A stretch of DNA of 64,000 nt from positions 310,001-374,000 of the forward strand of contig VZRR01002859.1 of the NCBI GenBank assembly GCA_013398015.1. Reading direction: 5' to 3'. The translations under genes were made by a program, and so were the position numbers. Origin of the DNA: Oreocharis arfaki (Eukaryota > Chordata > Aves > Passeriformes > Paramythiidae). Every line of letters starts with the position of its first letter. The first letter of the stretch is position 1. Shown piece by piece: positions 14,343 through 27,350 of this stretch. The notes below the pieces were generated by a model. That model did not search any database. It was not told where the DNA came from and worked only from the letters and a program-made list of their open reading frames with translations.

Positions 14343-15150
14343 TATCTTTGTTGTTACAAATCTTTTCAGTGGAAATAAAACAACTTAGTGAGTTCTAAGG
14401 GGAAGAAGTTTCATCATACAGAGGCAGTTTTGTTGCTTTTCCATGGTTATGTTAAGTTCTTGGCTCTGGGACTCATTCCCAAGAAAATCATTAAGATGTG
14501 AGCCACCAAGAGCTCTGAGTATTTGTGTAGCATCACTGGGTTTATTCTCTGTATAACCCTTCAGCTGAAGGCTGGCTAGGTATGAACTTTAAAATCTTTA
14601 AACTGTCCCTTTCCCAAAATCATTACTTTTTCTCTTTCTTTTCCCATACTTGCAAAGAAGAAAAGTATTTCCTAATTTCCTAATTTCCTAATTAGTCAGT
14701 ATTTATTGTAGCTATATCCACAGTCTTCCTGGTGTCATTCAAATAAATGAAAGATTTTTTCTTTCAGTCACAAAAGAACAAGGATTGTGAAAGGCGTTTT
14801 TTTTTAATATATGCAATTTAATCTGAATACAAGTATGAAATTTTCTCAGATACTGTCTTGTAGGTTCTGAACAATACTGTCACACAGGATTAAAATAATT
14901 TCAATATTTCAGATGCATTTCTGTATATTGATTTGTTTACATTTCTGTAAGGGTAATAATTCTGCTTTGTAATGGCTGGTACTGGGATAATGACTTTTTT
15001 TCTTCGTCTTAATTATTGACACTTTTAAACTTAATTTCACTTTTAAACTTTATTTCAAGCAAATACATGTGCTTGCTGGGAATAAATTACAGACTTGAGT
15101 AGATAGTTCAGTCATCATGTCATTGGTGATGATTATAACTTTGTATATTT
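14343..15150. other. Unique noncoding DNA with two small tandem repeats
   Basis: No gene was recognised. Small structures are three perfect copies of the 8-mer tttcctaa at 14668-14691, and an 18-bp tandem duplication at 15020-15037 and 15038-15055 (unit starts cacttttaaact, one mismatch). Both look like replication slippage. Confidence 0.6.
15020..15055. repeat. 18-bp tandem duplication
   Basis: Two adjacent 18-bp units start at 15020 and 15038 and share the block cacttttaaactt. The unit ends differ by one base. Confidence 0.8.
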
Positions 15151-15375
15151 TGCTGGACCTGGCTGGGACAGAGTTAATTTTCCTCATAGCAGGCCCATAT
15201 TGCTGTAATTTGGATTTGTGACTAAAACAGCATTGGTAGCANTTATTTCTTCATCTATTAAACTATCTTGACCATTGAATCCTCTCACTTTTGGTCTTCT
15301 GATTTCTCTCCTGTCCATCTGCAGTGGGGTTGAGGGGAATGAAAAAGCAGCTGTGTGGTTAATTTTAGGCTGCAT
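15151..15375 (+). mobile_element. Internally deleted solo LTR, avian ERVL-like
   Basis: The first ~90 bp match the 5' end of the same LTR family found complete at 37297 and 60396. Shared landmarks are ggctgggaca, gagttaatttt, a TTTGGATTTGTGAC segment and aaaacag near 15225. After the N at 15242 the sequence resumes with the 3' part of the LTR, which has a polyadenylation-like attaaa at 15257-15262, then TCTCACTTTTGG and the gtgtggt block. Against the 37297 copy about 350 bp are missing, centred on the N. No target duplication is visible and the extreme 3' end is degraded. It is noncoding, and no internal retroviral genes are present. Confidence 0.8.
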
Positions 15376-15835
15376 ATTATATCTGGCTTCATGTAAACAT
15401 AGAATATGCAGAAATGTACCAAAGATGTAAAGAGATTTCTAAGTTCTTTTAAAAAAACATGAAAAAACAAACTCTAACCACAAAATAAACAAAAATCTCC
15501 AGACAAAACCCCACAGCCTCCCTCCTCAGAAAGCACTGAACGATGAAGGGACTAGATTTTTAGTAAAAAAAATTATTTTCATCAGAGCATAGCAACTTCT
15601 TGTCATCACAATTTCCGAAGATTATGATGGATGTTTGTACATATAAATGTGGGCTTTCTGTAGCAGGTCTAGTTGTAAGTATTGGAAAGAATCCATGAAA
15701 GAAAGCTAGTGAAAGAATTTTTATATTGTATGGAATTTTGGGATGCAGAATGAGATTCATCTCTTCAGTTTAAAGACCTGACTTGGTCTTCTGAATCCTG
15801 TTTGTTGTCAATGTCTTACAGAAGAAAAGTAAATT
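15376..15835. other. Unique noncoding DNA
   Basis: There is A-rich sequence at about 15448-15510 and otherwise no recognised feature. Confidence 0.5.
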
Positions 15836-15889
15836 TATAGAACCATAGAACAACCCAGATGATCAAAAGATCATCTGGTACAACCTTTA
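15836..15889 (-). mobile_element. CR1: CR1 LINE 3'-end fragment with internal deletion
   Basis: On the plus strand this reads as the reverse complement of the CR1 3' end: tatagaaccatagaacaacc, then gatcatctgg and caaccttt. The usual GGTTGGAAGGGACC segment between them is missing, replaced by a short junction at about 15857-15866. Only the terminal ~55 bp survive. Confidence 0.75.
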
Positions 15890-16121
15890 ATTCTAAAGTG
15901 CCATTAATTAAGTAGTTAAGATGAATTGCACTTTAGAACAGCCTATTTCTCTTCCTTGGTTGTAAAGAAAGACCAGGTTGAAAAGTTGACATGCAGCTAT
16001 CTACAATGTGGCCATTTAAACTCGAATAATACAAATCCTATCCTTAGTGATGCAGGGTACAGACCAAAGGATGCTGAGACTTATTCATGTGGTGTGGGTG
16101 AATTATATTATTTATTTACGT

Positions 16122-16147
16122 ATATAAATAAATATATTTATTTATAT
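16122..16147. repeat. 26-bp perfect AT-only palindrome
   Basis: Thirteen bases (atataaataaata) are followed directly by their exact reverse complement, with no spacer. It sits in a longer A/T-only stretch (about 16120-16156). Such sequences can extrude cruciforms and often grow by slippage. Confidence 0.85.
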
Positions 16148-17185
16148 TTTGCCTATGTGGAGTCATTGTTCTATGAATATTCTTTTTGTTAGCTACAAAG
16201 AATAATTTCTTCTTCTACCTGTTCCCATGTTCCCGTTTTCTGAAATTGGTCTTCCTTTCCTTGCAGTTACTTTTGGATTCCTATTTTTTTTTCAGCTAGG
16301 ATCTACCAAATTCTCTCAGTGTATTATTTAGAAAGAATATTCTTAGCCTGCTAAAATGCTCAATAAGTTGTTAGTATTTAATAATACGTATTAAAAATAA
16401 GAAGACATAACTTTTCTTATTCAGGAACACATAAATATAGTAATTAAAGCATGACTAACAAGCCAAATGACATCATAATAAGTATAAAGCGGGTTGCTAT
16501 CTCATTCAGGGTTCTTCAGGTGTGACTTAGTTAATTTGATGTGTCACAGCTGTATTATTGATGGGTCCCATCACCTGGACCAGCAGAGGTGCAAAGGATG
16601 GTATTACAGATAATATTTTCTGTTAGGAAGTTTATAGAATGAAGTAAATTTAGTGGGAACAAAAGCGTCTTAAAATAGAAGAACAGTTTAAAGACATCGA
16701 TAGTAATATTTGAACCATGTCATATAATGTTTTTTTGAAACCAATTAAATAGCAAAATAAATGTCCAATATGAAAGATAAGGGAATAAGGAACATTTTTT
16801 CAAATTACTGTCAGTCCAAATCGAATCAAGATGCTAAAAAAGAAGCTAATTATTCCAGAGCATAAGTTTAGATGTTTACTCTTGAAAATGGTTAAACAGT
16901 AGGGAAATCAATCCATCTGAGCCTCTGATGTTAAAAATCCACTGCTTCATTGGATTTTTCCTCAGATTAAGTTATGAGATCGATTAACAGAAACAACTTT
17001 GGAGCAATAACTACTCAGGGTTTTAGCTTAACTGCAAATGCGCCAAACTAAAGAATACATATTCCTATGTGATTGTTCATACTTTGACAAGCTCACATAA
17101 ATAACGATATTTTTATATGTCAGATTGTTTATAAAAGTATTTTTGTAATTCCCCTCCAAATTTAAAAGAAGTTAAGAAAAATAAA

Positions 17186-17225
17186 AGATAGGTATGTATT
17201 CTTAAAAATAGAAGATAGGTATGTA
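17186..17225. repeat. 13-bp direct repeat, 27-bp period
   Basis: The 13-mer agataggtatgta occurs at 17186-17198 and 17213-17225, and parts of the spacer are also similar (aaaaata runs). This is a local tandem duplication. Confidence 0.7.
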
Positions 17226-19260
17226 AATTATAATTAATTTTTTAAAAAATTGTTTAATATTTTGCAGCTTTTTAAGAAACTTAAAAAAGCTAAAGAATTA
17301 TAAAGTTGTAAAAAGGGATGATTGTTAAGATTTTTAAATTGTTTTTTATTTTAATATTATCTTCTGACTTAAAATTTCTTTTTGAAATTTCTAATTTCAA
17401 TTTAAATGGGTGCTCAGTGTCCAATAGAAGAAGCAAAGCTGCTATTCCACCACAGTGTGTTCAACTCAACTGTGATGTGCTCACAGACACCAAAAAGATC
17501 ACGGCGGGGCAAAATTATCCTGAAACACAGGCTAGAGGAGTTACAGCTTTTCATTAGACTTCTGTGGCTATCTGAGGTCCCTCTGATATTTTTATAGCAC
17601 GACGGATGGAGGCAAATGCCTTTTCCTTTATATTGAATATATACGAATTTGGCACTTTGTGCAACTTAAAGATAACTACTGAAGTGTTAGATGGCGTATC
17701 AGGCTTTGCTGCATCTGAAGACCAAAGTTACCAAGGTCAGTAGATGCAGAGGAACTATACTAACCATGCATCATGCTGCCTACTTGTTCATCTTCATAAC
17801 ACTTGTTGGAGCTGTTGTTCCATGAACTGTGAGGGAAAGTTCCTTCCTAGGGCTGGATCTATACCATCAAGTGTAGCAGGAGCCGTTCTCTGACCCCGAG
17901 GCTGACTCGTATGGCACTGCCCATGTTTGTGTAAATCTCTTACTCTGCAAAATGTATTGGATGCATCAACAATACGCAATGGGAATGCTTGTTCTCCCAA
18001 GACAGACTGTTCTTTGGGTTGAACCAAAACAGTACCAGGCTTGGTGCTGTCAGTAGGACAGTGTGGATAATCATGATGTTATGGATAATCACGGAAATGT
18101 GGTTTTTTAGATGGTACTATTTCTGTTTAGTTCATTATTGGAGATTCTTTCTAGGGGTCCAAAGTAGCCCCAGTTCTTTACACAGCAATGGCCACTCCTC
18201 TGCTGTCTTGTGGCACCTTTTTTTATTGTGATTAGCCTCTTTCCAGTCAAAGAGAAATCATTGCTACTGACAGCATTAAACCCCACAAGTATCAAGTTCA
18301 AAGCACAGATTTTCTTTCTCCTACTGAATTAGACAGTGAGGCTCAAGACTTACTTTTGTTACCATGGTCTTATCCTGAATAAGGGAAGTAATGAATATGG
18401 ATTCATGTCAGTGTAAGCTATATCATGTCAACTAAATAAGCTCCTTCTTTAGATCACATGGAAAAAAAGTGCTCTTACCATGCATAATTAACCGCATTTG
18501 TAATTGTGGATTGACTGTATGCTATGTTTTTAATTGGTTCAAATACAAAATTACTCTTTTACATAGTTGCCCTTAATATTATCATTTTCTTATACCATAG
18601 GATTTAAACTTTTCTCTTTAAAACAGCTTATAAATAATGAAAATTAAGTCTTCTTGCAGTGATAAGCAAAGTTCTTTGTTATGCTTTTCTAAATTTTATT
18701 TCACTTGGGAGATTGATCACAAACTCAGCTATTCACTACCATACGGGTACTAGATTGGATCCTCAATAGATAGTCTCACTCAGTCTTTCATGCTTTATTG
18801 GTGCATGCTTACCATCAGGTGCAGAAAATAACAGCATTAGTATCCTTTTTTATGGTTACAAGTACTGCTGCCTGTATGGATTTTTTTTCCTCAAAAAAGG
18901 GGCATTACTTATGAATGAAGGTCAACAATTACTCCCTTTACTAACCTCCTTCTCCATGACCTGAAATCTAAACCCTTTCCCCTGTTCTTTCAACTTTTTA
19001 ATCAGCTAATGATATGATATTACTCTCTAATCCTTTCTATTATCCTTATCTCAGTTCTTCCATCAGGTTCCCTTTGGGCAGCATGTAGTTTTTTTTCATT
19101 GTCTGTAACACAGAAGATAGAATATTTGTTTTGGTATTAAAAAAAAAAAATCTGTTATATTAATGTGAATATATGATCTTGAATTAGTCTTGTCTTGCAG
19201 CTTGTATTGACTTTAGCTGGCATGCACTCTACCTAAATACTGGTCGCAACTTCAAAATCC

Positions 19261-19290
19261 AAGATATCAGCCTATATATCCTGATATCTT
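19261..19290. repeat. Perfect 10-bp inverted repeat with 10-nt loop
   Basis: The arms are aagatatcag (19261-19270) and ctgatatctt (19281-19290), separated by cctatatatc. The stem is too short for a microRNA precursor. No T-run or gene lies next to it that would suggest a terminator. Confidence 0.8.
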
Positions 19291-21302
19291 CAGGGCTATG
19301 AGTTGAATGTATCCCAAGATTTGATTGATACCTCCATTCCCTGAGAAAATTATTCTCCCAGGCCTGTTTTTGTTTTTTATTTATTGTTGCAAAATGTATA
19401 ACCTTCCAGAAAATGGGTGATACGAACACTGTGTGCTCCCTTGGTGATTACTCTTACCACTAGATTAAGATGCGGCCAGTTGTGGTGTACCGTGGGTTTG
19501 TGTTTAGGAACTTAAGAAAAACTGAAGATGTCTGTTTAATCTGCAATTATAGACAGACCCCAGTGCATCTAGATCCACAGGTCAGGCTTGGATCAGACAG
19601 ATTTGGCTTCAGAAGGCTGGAAAACCTCCTGTTGATTATTTGTATGCTTGACTAAGCTTGCCCCTCACTTCAGTGGGACGGGCTTATCTGTGGAGATTGA
19701 TGAATAGCATCTGGACAAAATCTAGAATTGTAACGTTTTTGAATTTGTTCTCTGACTGCCTAGATTTAGGCCACTGAATGAGGAAAACAGAATACCTCGT
19801 TTTGTAACTGCAAGTCAAATAATAAAAGATATAGCTGAAATGCCAGCTAAATTAGATACCACCTAATTTTTTCAGGGAATGTTTCAAAGGAGTGTAGGAC
19901 TTGGTCCGTAAGGTTGACATTGTTATATTGAGATAGGAAAATTTTTGGGTTCCAAAAATAATAAAATTAATATAGTTTCATGTGAAATTAACAAATAATT
20001 CAGTCTCTTCTGAACTAAAAATGGTGAGAAAAACTGTTCTTGCCTGATTGTTTGTTCAAGTAATAATTTTTAAAGGAGTTAGGTTAGGTTACAATTCCAT
20101 TCAGCCCATATTGGTTTACCTTTAAATTACCCCGCAATTCAGCAATTAAGGAAAGTTTTAATAGCTGCAGTGGTCTACAGTACTGCCTGACACCCTTGGT
20201 AGAAAAAGCTGAGTAAATGAGATCTCATGGAATAGAAATCACTTGCTTTGAGCTATTCTTTCTTTTTCCTTCCTTTGAAGAATCATACTGACAGTTTGAC
20301 TCAATAGGTCAGCTTGATGTGGAACTAACTTTTCACTAAAGATCTGAAAATCCCATAAGTACGGGGATGGATTGCACCTCAAACTTTGATTGCCTGTTGT
20401 ACTTAAAATATACTTTGTCATGCAGCTGAACAGGAAGAAAATCAGTACAAGTTGTGGTATAATGGCAATGGTTTGTAAAGAACTTTAACATTTTTTTAAG
20501 GGGAAGAAGCTTTTTAGGCTAAATGAGTATCTCAGTAAGTGGAGACCACTAGCTGAAAAAAAATTAATCAGAGCAGTGAATCATGTGGAGCATTCCTTTT
20601 CTCTGACTCAGATTCTTGGTCTTTCTGAGAATAAATACTACAGGTAGTAACTTCAACAAGGCAAGAGATACATATTCAAGAGATAATGTGAGAATTGTTT
20701 AAAATATAGAGAGAGCAACACATAGACCTGAATAAGAATTTAATGTGACATGTTTTTTGTGTTATTACTGGGTAAAAAAAAAAATTGCATTTTACAGATC
20801 AATTACCATTCTTGTTTGCAGAATAAAAGAGCTGTATGGAACATGCAGACTTGTTCTATGATTTACTACATATGGATCAGATTCCAGTGGCTGTTTGTTA
20901 CTGGGACTATCAGTTTATTCATAAATTGCTCTGCTCTACAAATTGTCAGAGCCTTTTTTCATATTACAAGATTTCAAGTAAATTAGAATGTTAAATACCA
21001 AATAACTGTTAATAGCAACCAAATAACTGTTTGGAAGTTCAGCAACAATGATATATTGTCCAGTAGTTTTCCAGTATGAAGATGTTTCTGTGGACAGTGA
21101 GTACACTGCTTAAACTTTAATTTATTTGGCCAAGGTGGGGAGGAGGAAAACTGCCTCTCTATTTAGGAAATCTTTATAGCAATATAGGAAGATACTTCTC
21201 TGCTTTCTGTATTAAAAATGCAGATTATTGTATAAATGTTTTTCCAGGAAGCTGGATATGCTAAATAAAAAGGAAAGCCTTTGCCTGATTTTTTTCAGAC
21301 AG

Positions 21303-21347
21303 TTTGTTGCTGTTGTTGCTGTTGCTGTTGTTGTTGTTGCTGTTGTT
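21303..21347. repeat. TTG/CTG trinucleotide microsatellite
   Basis: About fifteen interrupted copies of TTG and CTG. On the minus strand one frame reads as a run of CAA/CAG codons (glutamine), but a TGA follows within three codons of the run, and neither strand has a plausible gene around it. It is treated as a noncoding microsatellite. Confidence 0.9.
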
Positions 21348-24300
21348 TTTCTGTGTTTTGGTTTTGTAGGGTTTTTTTAAATGCGCTTTTATTGATTAAT
21401 TTTCAATGTTTTCTGTACTGGTTCCTCTCTTCCTTCCTCTCTTTCTCTGTTTTAATAATGTTGTTGGCCTACACTTTAATTCTGAAATGAGCTGGAACTC
21501 TTTAAGAAGACTTTTCAATAGCAAAGTGTCTTTATAAGGTTTCAATCACTGAACCATTCAGCTTTAGTAACAGATCCACATACTGTTTTCTTTAGGCAGA
21601 TGTTCTGCTTTTGCATTTCTAGTGTTTTCTTATTTTTTATCGGTATGAAATAAACCAAACCAAACTCCAGAAGTTCTAAACTCCTGTATCCACATTTGTT
21701 TTGAATCTATGATTTCAGACCATGCTATCCAAAATCATTTGAAAGTGATGCATGAATAAACATGAATTGAGATCTTCCTTAAACATTTTAGAAGTGAAAG
21801 TTTAGGAGCCTACTGGCAAAATTGGCAAAAAACTGAGCAGTGTACGCATTGGGATTGCGCACAGATGCCTTTCCAACCATTCCATTCCGTTCATCACTTT
21901 TGGAAACAGATCACTGGAATATTCAGGAGTGTGAAGTCTATCTCCAATCTGTTAGATAATAATGTTGTGGTAGTACTGTGAAGACTGTGAACAGGGAAGT
22001 AGATTAAGCACCATTGGAAGTATGCACCTATCTCTTCCACCCCTGAGATCAACATCAGCATTTATGGATCTTGGATATGTCATGACCTTTCTCATGAATC
22101 TACAACCTTTCTTACTTGTGGTTCAGAAATTATGTGTTAGTGATTGTGACAGAGCAAAACAAAAAGGGGCATGACACCTTTGGGTAATTCAGATTCACCA
22201 AAGAACACAAGTCTGGCCATAATCACAAATATGCAGCTAAACTCAGCACAGGATTGCATGGATCAAGATGAGAAAAATACCAGCTGGAGAAAATAAAGGC
22301 GTAACATGCTACAGAGAAAATAAAAAGAAAACCACAAACTTTTCAAAAGGTTGAATTGTGTCTTCAGCATGAAGGATAGAATCAGTGTTGCTGATTTTAG
22401 CATTGAATCACTAACCTTCACCTCAATAATCTCCTGAGGACTCAGTGTCATGTCAAGAACTCATTTGAATAACATTCAAAACATTATATAGTTCCTGTCA
22501 TCCTGAAACTGTTGAGAGAAGAATCTGCAAACAGTAATCATCTCAATGAGAGAAAAATCCCCTGAAGACGCTGAGAACTCAAGGAAGAAAGAAATTTAGG
22601 GTGGGAAGCAAGGTTGGAGCTGAGACTCCACTAACAGAAGCAGACACTGAAGGAACTGCTATAAACACCTTGGAAATAATTGATGTCAAGCTATTTTCTT
22701 TTGATTCTTTCCCCCTGAACATGCTTGTCACCTGCCCACTACCTATTCATTCTGATGGAGAAGTTTGTTACCCCAAACTAACACCTCATTTTATATTCTA
22801 CTTTTTCTTCTTTTCTTCCTCATTCCTTTCATCTACCTCCTTGAAGTCTTTCAGAAACATGGAATTATTTTGGTCAAAAAGCACTTGTGAAGGTTGTCCA
22901 TTACACACACATACACATATCCCTGCTCAAAGCAAGGCTAAGATCGAAGTTAAATGAATCAACTCCAATACAACTTTTAATTAAGTCTGTCCTCAAGTAT
23001 GAGCTTTGATGGATAGTCCACACCTAGTGGACTGCAGAAGTACCCTGAGCCCTCCTGTCTCATAGGAAATTGTGTTATTATATTTAAAAGGCATGAGTAT
23101 TCATGTGGCAATGTGAACTTATGTTTGTTTTGCTTCTTACTGTTTCATGTAACAGTTATTATCTCTAACTAATTTTCTCTAGTTTTTCAGTAGGAAACAT
23201 ACTCAATAGAAGAAAGTTTGATTGGTCTGAATGTGAAAGATTTTGTCACATATTTCAAAGCTTTTAAAAATCTTAAAAGGTCAATCTTTGCTGAAAGACT
23301 TGCAAAAAGCTGCAGTGACAATTTGAAAACTTAAGGCTATTGCTACTATTTCTTTAAAATTGCATTTTTCATTGTTACATTTTTATTGGTGCTGTTGTAC
23401 CCAAATTTGTGAACAGTTGTAGTGTTAGGTTAGTCTTTTAGAAGGAGCATGTGGTATGGCCTGAAAGATTGCACCTTTGGCCAGTTCAGCTGTGATAGTC
23501 AAGGAAAGAAATTGTATCACAGAAGTACCAGAATTCACTGTAGTAATCATTGCAAGAAGGTAACACAGTCTTTTGTAGAAGCTTCTGTGTGCTTTATAGA
23601 GATAGAATGTTAAAGACTAGTCAAAATTCCTGCCAAGATTTATTTGAAATGTAATAAAGCATATACCTTAAGGAGTCATGAGTAAACATAGCAGTGTTAC
23701 ATTAAACTGAGTGGTGGATCAACTTGGTTTCTCTCAGTAGAACGATGTGCTTGCAGATCAAAAGTTAGTATGTATATACAATATTCATAATGACTGAAAC
23801 CCAAGATGTTCATCCACCGATAAAGCTAGTACTCAGTTCCAGGAGGAACTCCCTGAAAGTGATCAGCAACAGGAATGAGGGATAGGCATCTACCTGTGTA
23901 GCTGGAGGAAAGAATTTTTTGCAGTTCCCATTCTTCCTGTCAAAAAAAATCTGTTTGCTGCTCAGTCCATTGTAGTTTTATGTATGCAAAGCTAGCCTTG
24001 GCATTTATATGTTTCTGTTACAGAAAATAAATAGGGTCTTTGAAGAGGTTCAGATTTTGCCTCATATATTGTTGCTGTGATTGAAGATACTGTCTGTCCC
24101 TGCCAGCACAGACCTGAGATGAGATGAGAGGCTTAGCAAAGGATAGTTTGAAAAAGTTCATTGGCTTCCAACTTTATCCTAGGCAGGTCTGTATGTATCT
24201 TCTGTCTTTAGCAGAAGGCATGAGTATTCTGAAGCAGGAAATTGAGTATTTAAAAAAATATAGGAAGAAGTATTACTGGCTGGAGTGAACATGTTTTTTT

Positions 24301-24657
24301 ACGTCAGGAATGGTTTCTTCAAGTAAAGTGGAATATAGTAGGTGGGAGAAAAGAAGAGAGAGGGAGCAGTAACAATCTTCTGCATACAGAAGGCAGCACA
24401 TGTAAGCCCTTGTGATAGTCCAAGTTCTACATTAATTGCCAGAACCGTGTGAGGAAAAAGTGATATTTCTCTCAAACTGAGAAGCAGATAGATAAGGGTG
24501 GTTTAACTCTCTAGAAAACTGCAGTGTTGATGAAGGCAGGTAAGTGAATGAATAGTTCTATCCAACAGCAGCTGTCTAATGCACTGGCTTGCTTCTTACA
24601 CTCTGATCACCTGATGCTGGATTTAGGCAAAAGGAGCACTTTACAATAGCTGCTGGG
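21348..24657. other. Unique noncoding DNA
   Basis: No gene or repeat family was recognised. A 118-codon frame at 22601-22957 begins at GTG, has no domain, and contains low-complexity Phe/Ser and His/Thr runs from simple sequence. It is not called. Confidence 0.55.
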
Positions 24658-24726
24658 GTTTGTTTGTTTGGTTGGTTGGTTGTTGTTGTTTTTGTTTTTT
24701 GCTTTCTTTTCTTTGTTTGTTTGTTT
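24658..24726. repeat. TTTG/GGTT/GTT-rich simple repeat
   Basis: This is a composite low-complexity tract: TTTG units, then GGTT units, GTT units, and TTTG units again at the right end. It is purely G/T with a short C/T interruption near 24701-24711. Confidence 0.85.
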
Positions 24727-25409
24727 AATGAAGAGGATACTCCCTTGCCCCTGAACCATCACACAAAGTGAAAGCAGGAAAAGCTTATGAGGCCAGTCGT
24801 GGATGGGTCATGGGCTGATGACAGTCTCTAATGGAGAGGATTGATGATGTGCACTGTGCAAGTTATTGCTTACTAACCCCTAGAATTAAGTTAATAAGGT
24901 TGTGAACTCAGCTAAACCACATCTGGATATGGTGTCTGTACTTTGTATGTCAGGCTCAGTGATTAAGTTGCCTCTAGCATTTCATAGATTTGGATAGCCT
25001 TTCATTTTCAGCTGTTCTGTTTCCCATCAGCTGCTACACAGTGATGGGTCTCAACATGAAACATGCAATGTGCAGTCTAATTAATGAATGCATGATAAAC
25101 ATGTATTTATTACCATTATTTGTAAGTAAAAGATTAATGAGTGAAATTCAGTAGTGATGCAGAGACACAGTGCCAGGCCTCTGTCCCAGTAAGATCTATG
25201 GCATATACAGAGTTTCAAGCATCTATGCTTTTGGTTTGGAAATTCAGCTGTTAAAACACTCAGCTCTCTGTTTTTTCGTAGAATGGTGATTATCCCCCAT
25301 CGTGAATGATGACCATTACATATTTATAAACTTCTCCAATTGAAAATATGGAAAAACACTACGGAAATGACTTCAGGATTGAGAAAAATACTGTTTAAAT
25401 TAAGTTGGA

Positions 25410-25449
25410 TTTCATACTGGATTTCTGCATTTCATACTAGATCTCTGCA
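25410..25449. repeat. 20-bp tandem duplication
   Basis: Two adjacent 20-bp units start at 25410 and 25430. They begin tttcatact and end ctctgca or ttctgca, with two mismatches between units. Confidence 0.85.
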
Positions 25450-26689
25450 TTTAAAATACTGCAATAATGTGTATTTTTACATGTATATGTTTTCACTGTC
25501 CGGGACACTGCCATATCTTTTTTTCTCCTGACTACTGACAAAAAGAACTTAATCAAATATAATTTGTGTTAGTGAAAGAAATATCTACTTGTCCAACATA
25601 CGCAGATGCAGCCTACTGTAACATAGATGTTCATTCAATTATAGCTTGAAAGCTGCCTGCCTATTCCAAAGTATCATACATACAAGAAGGCCTGTGTACT
25701 TGATAGAACGATGTCAGAGCAGACAAGTGTGTGAGACACTGAACTCTCCTCTGCAGACCTCCTACACAAACTCCAGAGAGCCACACCTTCTTCAAGTTCC
25801 CCAGGACGTGCCCAGGGGACTGACACATAGCTCCTGCAGTATATTCTAAATGCAAAATTGTAGGGCTTTGGTAAGTCAACAAGGAAATCAGATCCCAAAA
25901 TTGAAGAACCAGGATGAAGAACATCCTCCTTGTAGCACTTTCCCAACAGAGCTAAAGGGCTTAGAAGGTTTGTGCTTCTCTGACTTGATGCCAGCACTGA
26001 GTGCTGCTTCAGCAACATCCTGCGCACTCTCAGTGAAAACTTCTCTAATTCATTCCTAACCTACTGCTGCAGTTCATAACAAGATGCTGTTCTTTTTGTT
26101 TTACTAATCCATATGTACTAGTTCTTAAATTTGATCCACATTTATATTTATTTAAAGCACTGCAAAAACAGAAAAAAAAGCTTTTGTAACTTGTGCTCCA
26201 GTGGCTCCATTGCAGAATAATTACTTACAACATATTTCTTTGTACTACACACGAAAAATAATTACAGCTCGTACATACATTTCGTAAAATTCATCCACAT
26301 TAAAGAAACTATTCAGGCGGAAAAAATGTGATTATCCTGTCAAAAAAAAGGAAATTCTATCTCCATTACATATCATATCACAACTGTTGCTATCATTGAA
26401 CTAAATCATGTATTAGAAAATACACTAATTCACCTTCCCATTCTACTGCAGCTGTCAGGTGACTAGCAATTTGGCCTGTTAAATTTTTTGTAGTATCTTA
26501 ACATATTACAGAAATCTCTGAAAGTTTATATAGTGTATTTTGTCACTAGTTATAAATAGTCCAAGACTTGTTACACCATCAAAGCTGAGCAATAAGCCGA
26601 GACACACATACTAAGCTTCTTTGACTCTTTTATAAAGCTTCTTGTTTAACGTGAAAATCTCAAGGACATGCATCCCCAGGGGTGGTTGT

Positions 26690-27350
26690 CTTATGCTCCA
26701 GTAATGGAGATTAAATTTGTGGTAGTTAGCTAGCTAGCTCTTTTTCTAACACGGAAACTAAAATTCATTAAAAACTAATTAGGAATGTATAGGAGGTTAA
26801 TACTCCATGTTAAGCCTTATTAATGTGAGATAAGTAATTCATAAAGTATCAAAGGACTGCAATGGACAGAATTAAGAAGAATTATACCACCAAAAACTAC
26901 ATTAAAGCAACATTAAGGGTCTTGTTTGAGCTTGAAAAACCCAGGAAATTCAGAGTTAAAGCTAAATCTCTGCTGCTAACTCACTTTTTTATGCTGGAGT
27001 AATGCACATGATGGTCCTCCATTAAGAAGACTCAGAGTACATGATTAGGCATTCTTTTTCTACGACTGAGGCTTCTGTATTAATTAAAAGAGAAATAAAT
27101 CTTAAAGAATATAGATTATTGACCAAATGATTTCACGTTCTTAGGATGCTTAACATGCAAATTATTGGCTAGATCTGAGAAATCTTTCTTCAGATCATGC
27201 TGTTACAGCTGCTTTCCAAGGCACAGTGACTTGCAGTTTTAGCAGTCAAAAAAGCTATTAGGCTGTAATACTTGTTTTCTGAAGCATAGTGTTTTGAATG
27301 TCACATTTCTAAATTAAAAAATTAATGATTGTAATTTGTTTTGACTTTTT
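26690..27350. promoter_or_regulatory. Candidate conserved noncoding block
   Basis: Repeat-free, compositionally complex AT-rich sequence. It contains a 12-bp palindrome (agctagctagct, 26728-26739), a TAATTA (26776-26781) and a TTAATTAA (27080-27087). It lacks the homopolymers and decayed-repeat look of its surroundings. Regulatory function is inferred only from this texture. Confidence 0.2.

Larger units (their letters stand above)
15890..21302. other. Unique AT-rich noncoding DNA
   Basis: No gene or transposon was recognised in about 5.4 kb. It contains a 26-bp AT palindrome (16122-16147), a 13-bp direct repeat (agataggtatgta at 17186-17198 and 17213-17225) and a hairpin (19261-19290). Frames of up to 88 codons have no recognisable homology. 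Confidence 0.55.

Noticed and set aside
19261..19290. Hairpin considered as a microRNA or terminator
   Set aside because: A 10-bp stem is too short for a pre-miRNA, and factor-independent terminators do not apply in a vertebrate genome.
21303..21347. Polyglutamine-like CAA/CAG run on the minus strand
   Set aside because: A stop codon follows within three codons and there is no gene context. It is a trinucleotide microsatellite.
22601..22957. 118-codon plus frame
   Set aside because: It starts at GTG, and its Phe/Ser and His-Thr runs come from TTC/TTT and CACA simple sequence.
25674..26027. 117-codon minus frame overlapping an 87-codon minus frame
   Set aside because: It starts at GTG, no known domain, and short frames on the other strand. 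It fits a chance low-stop interval.
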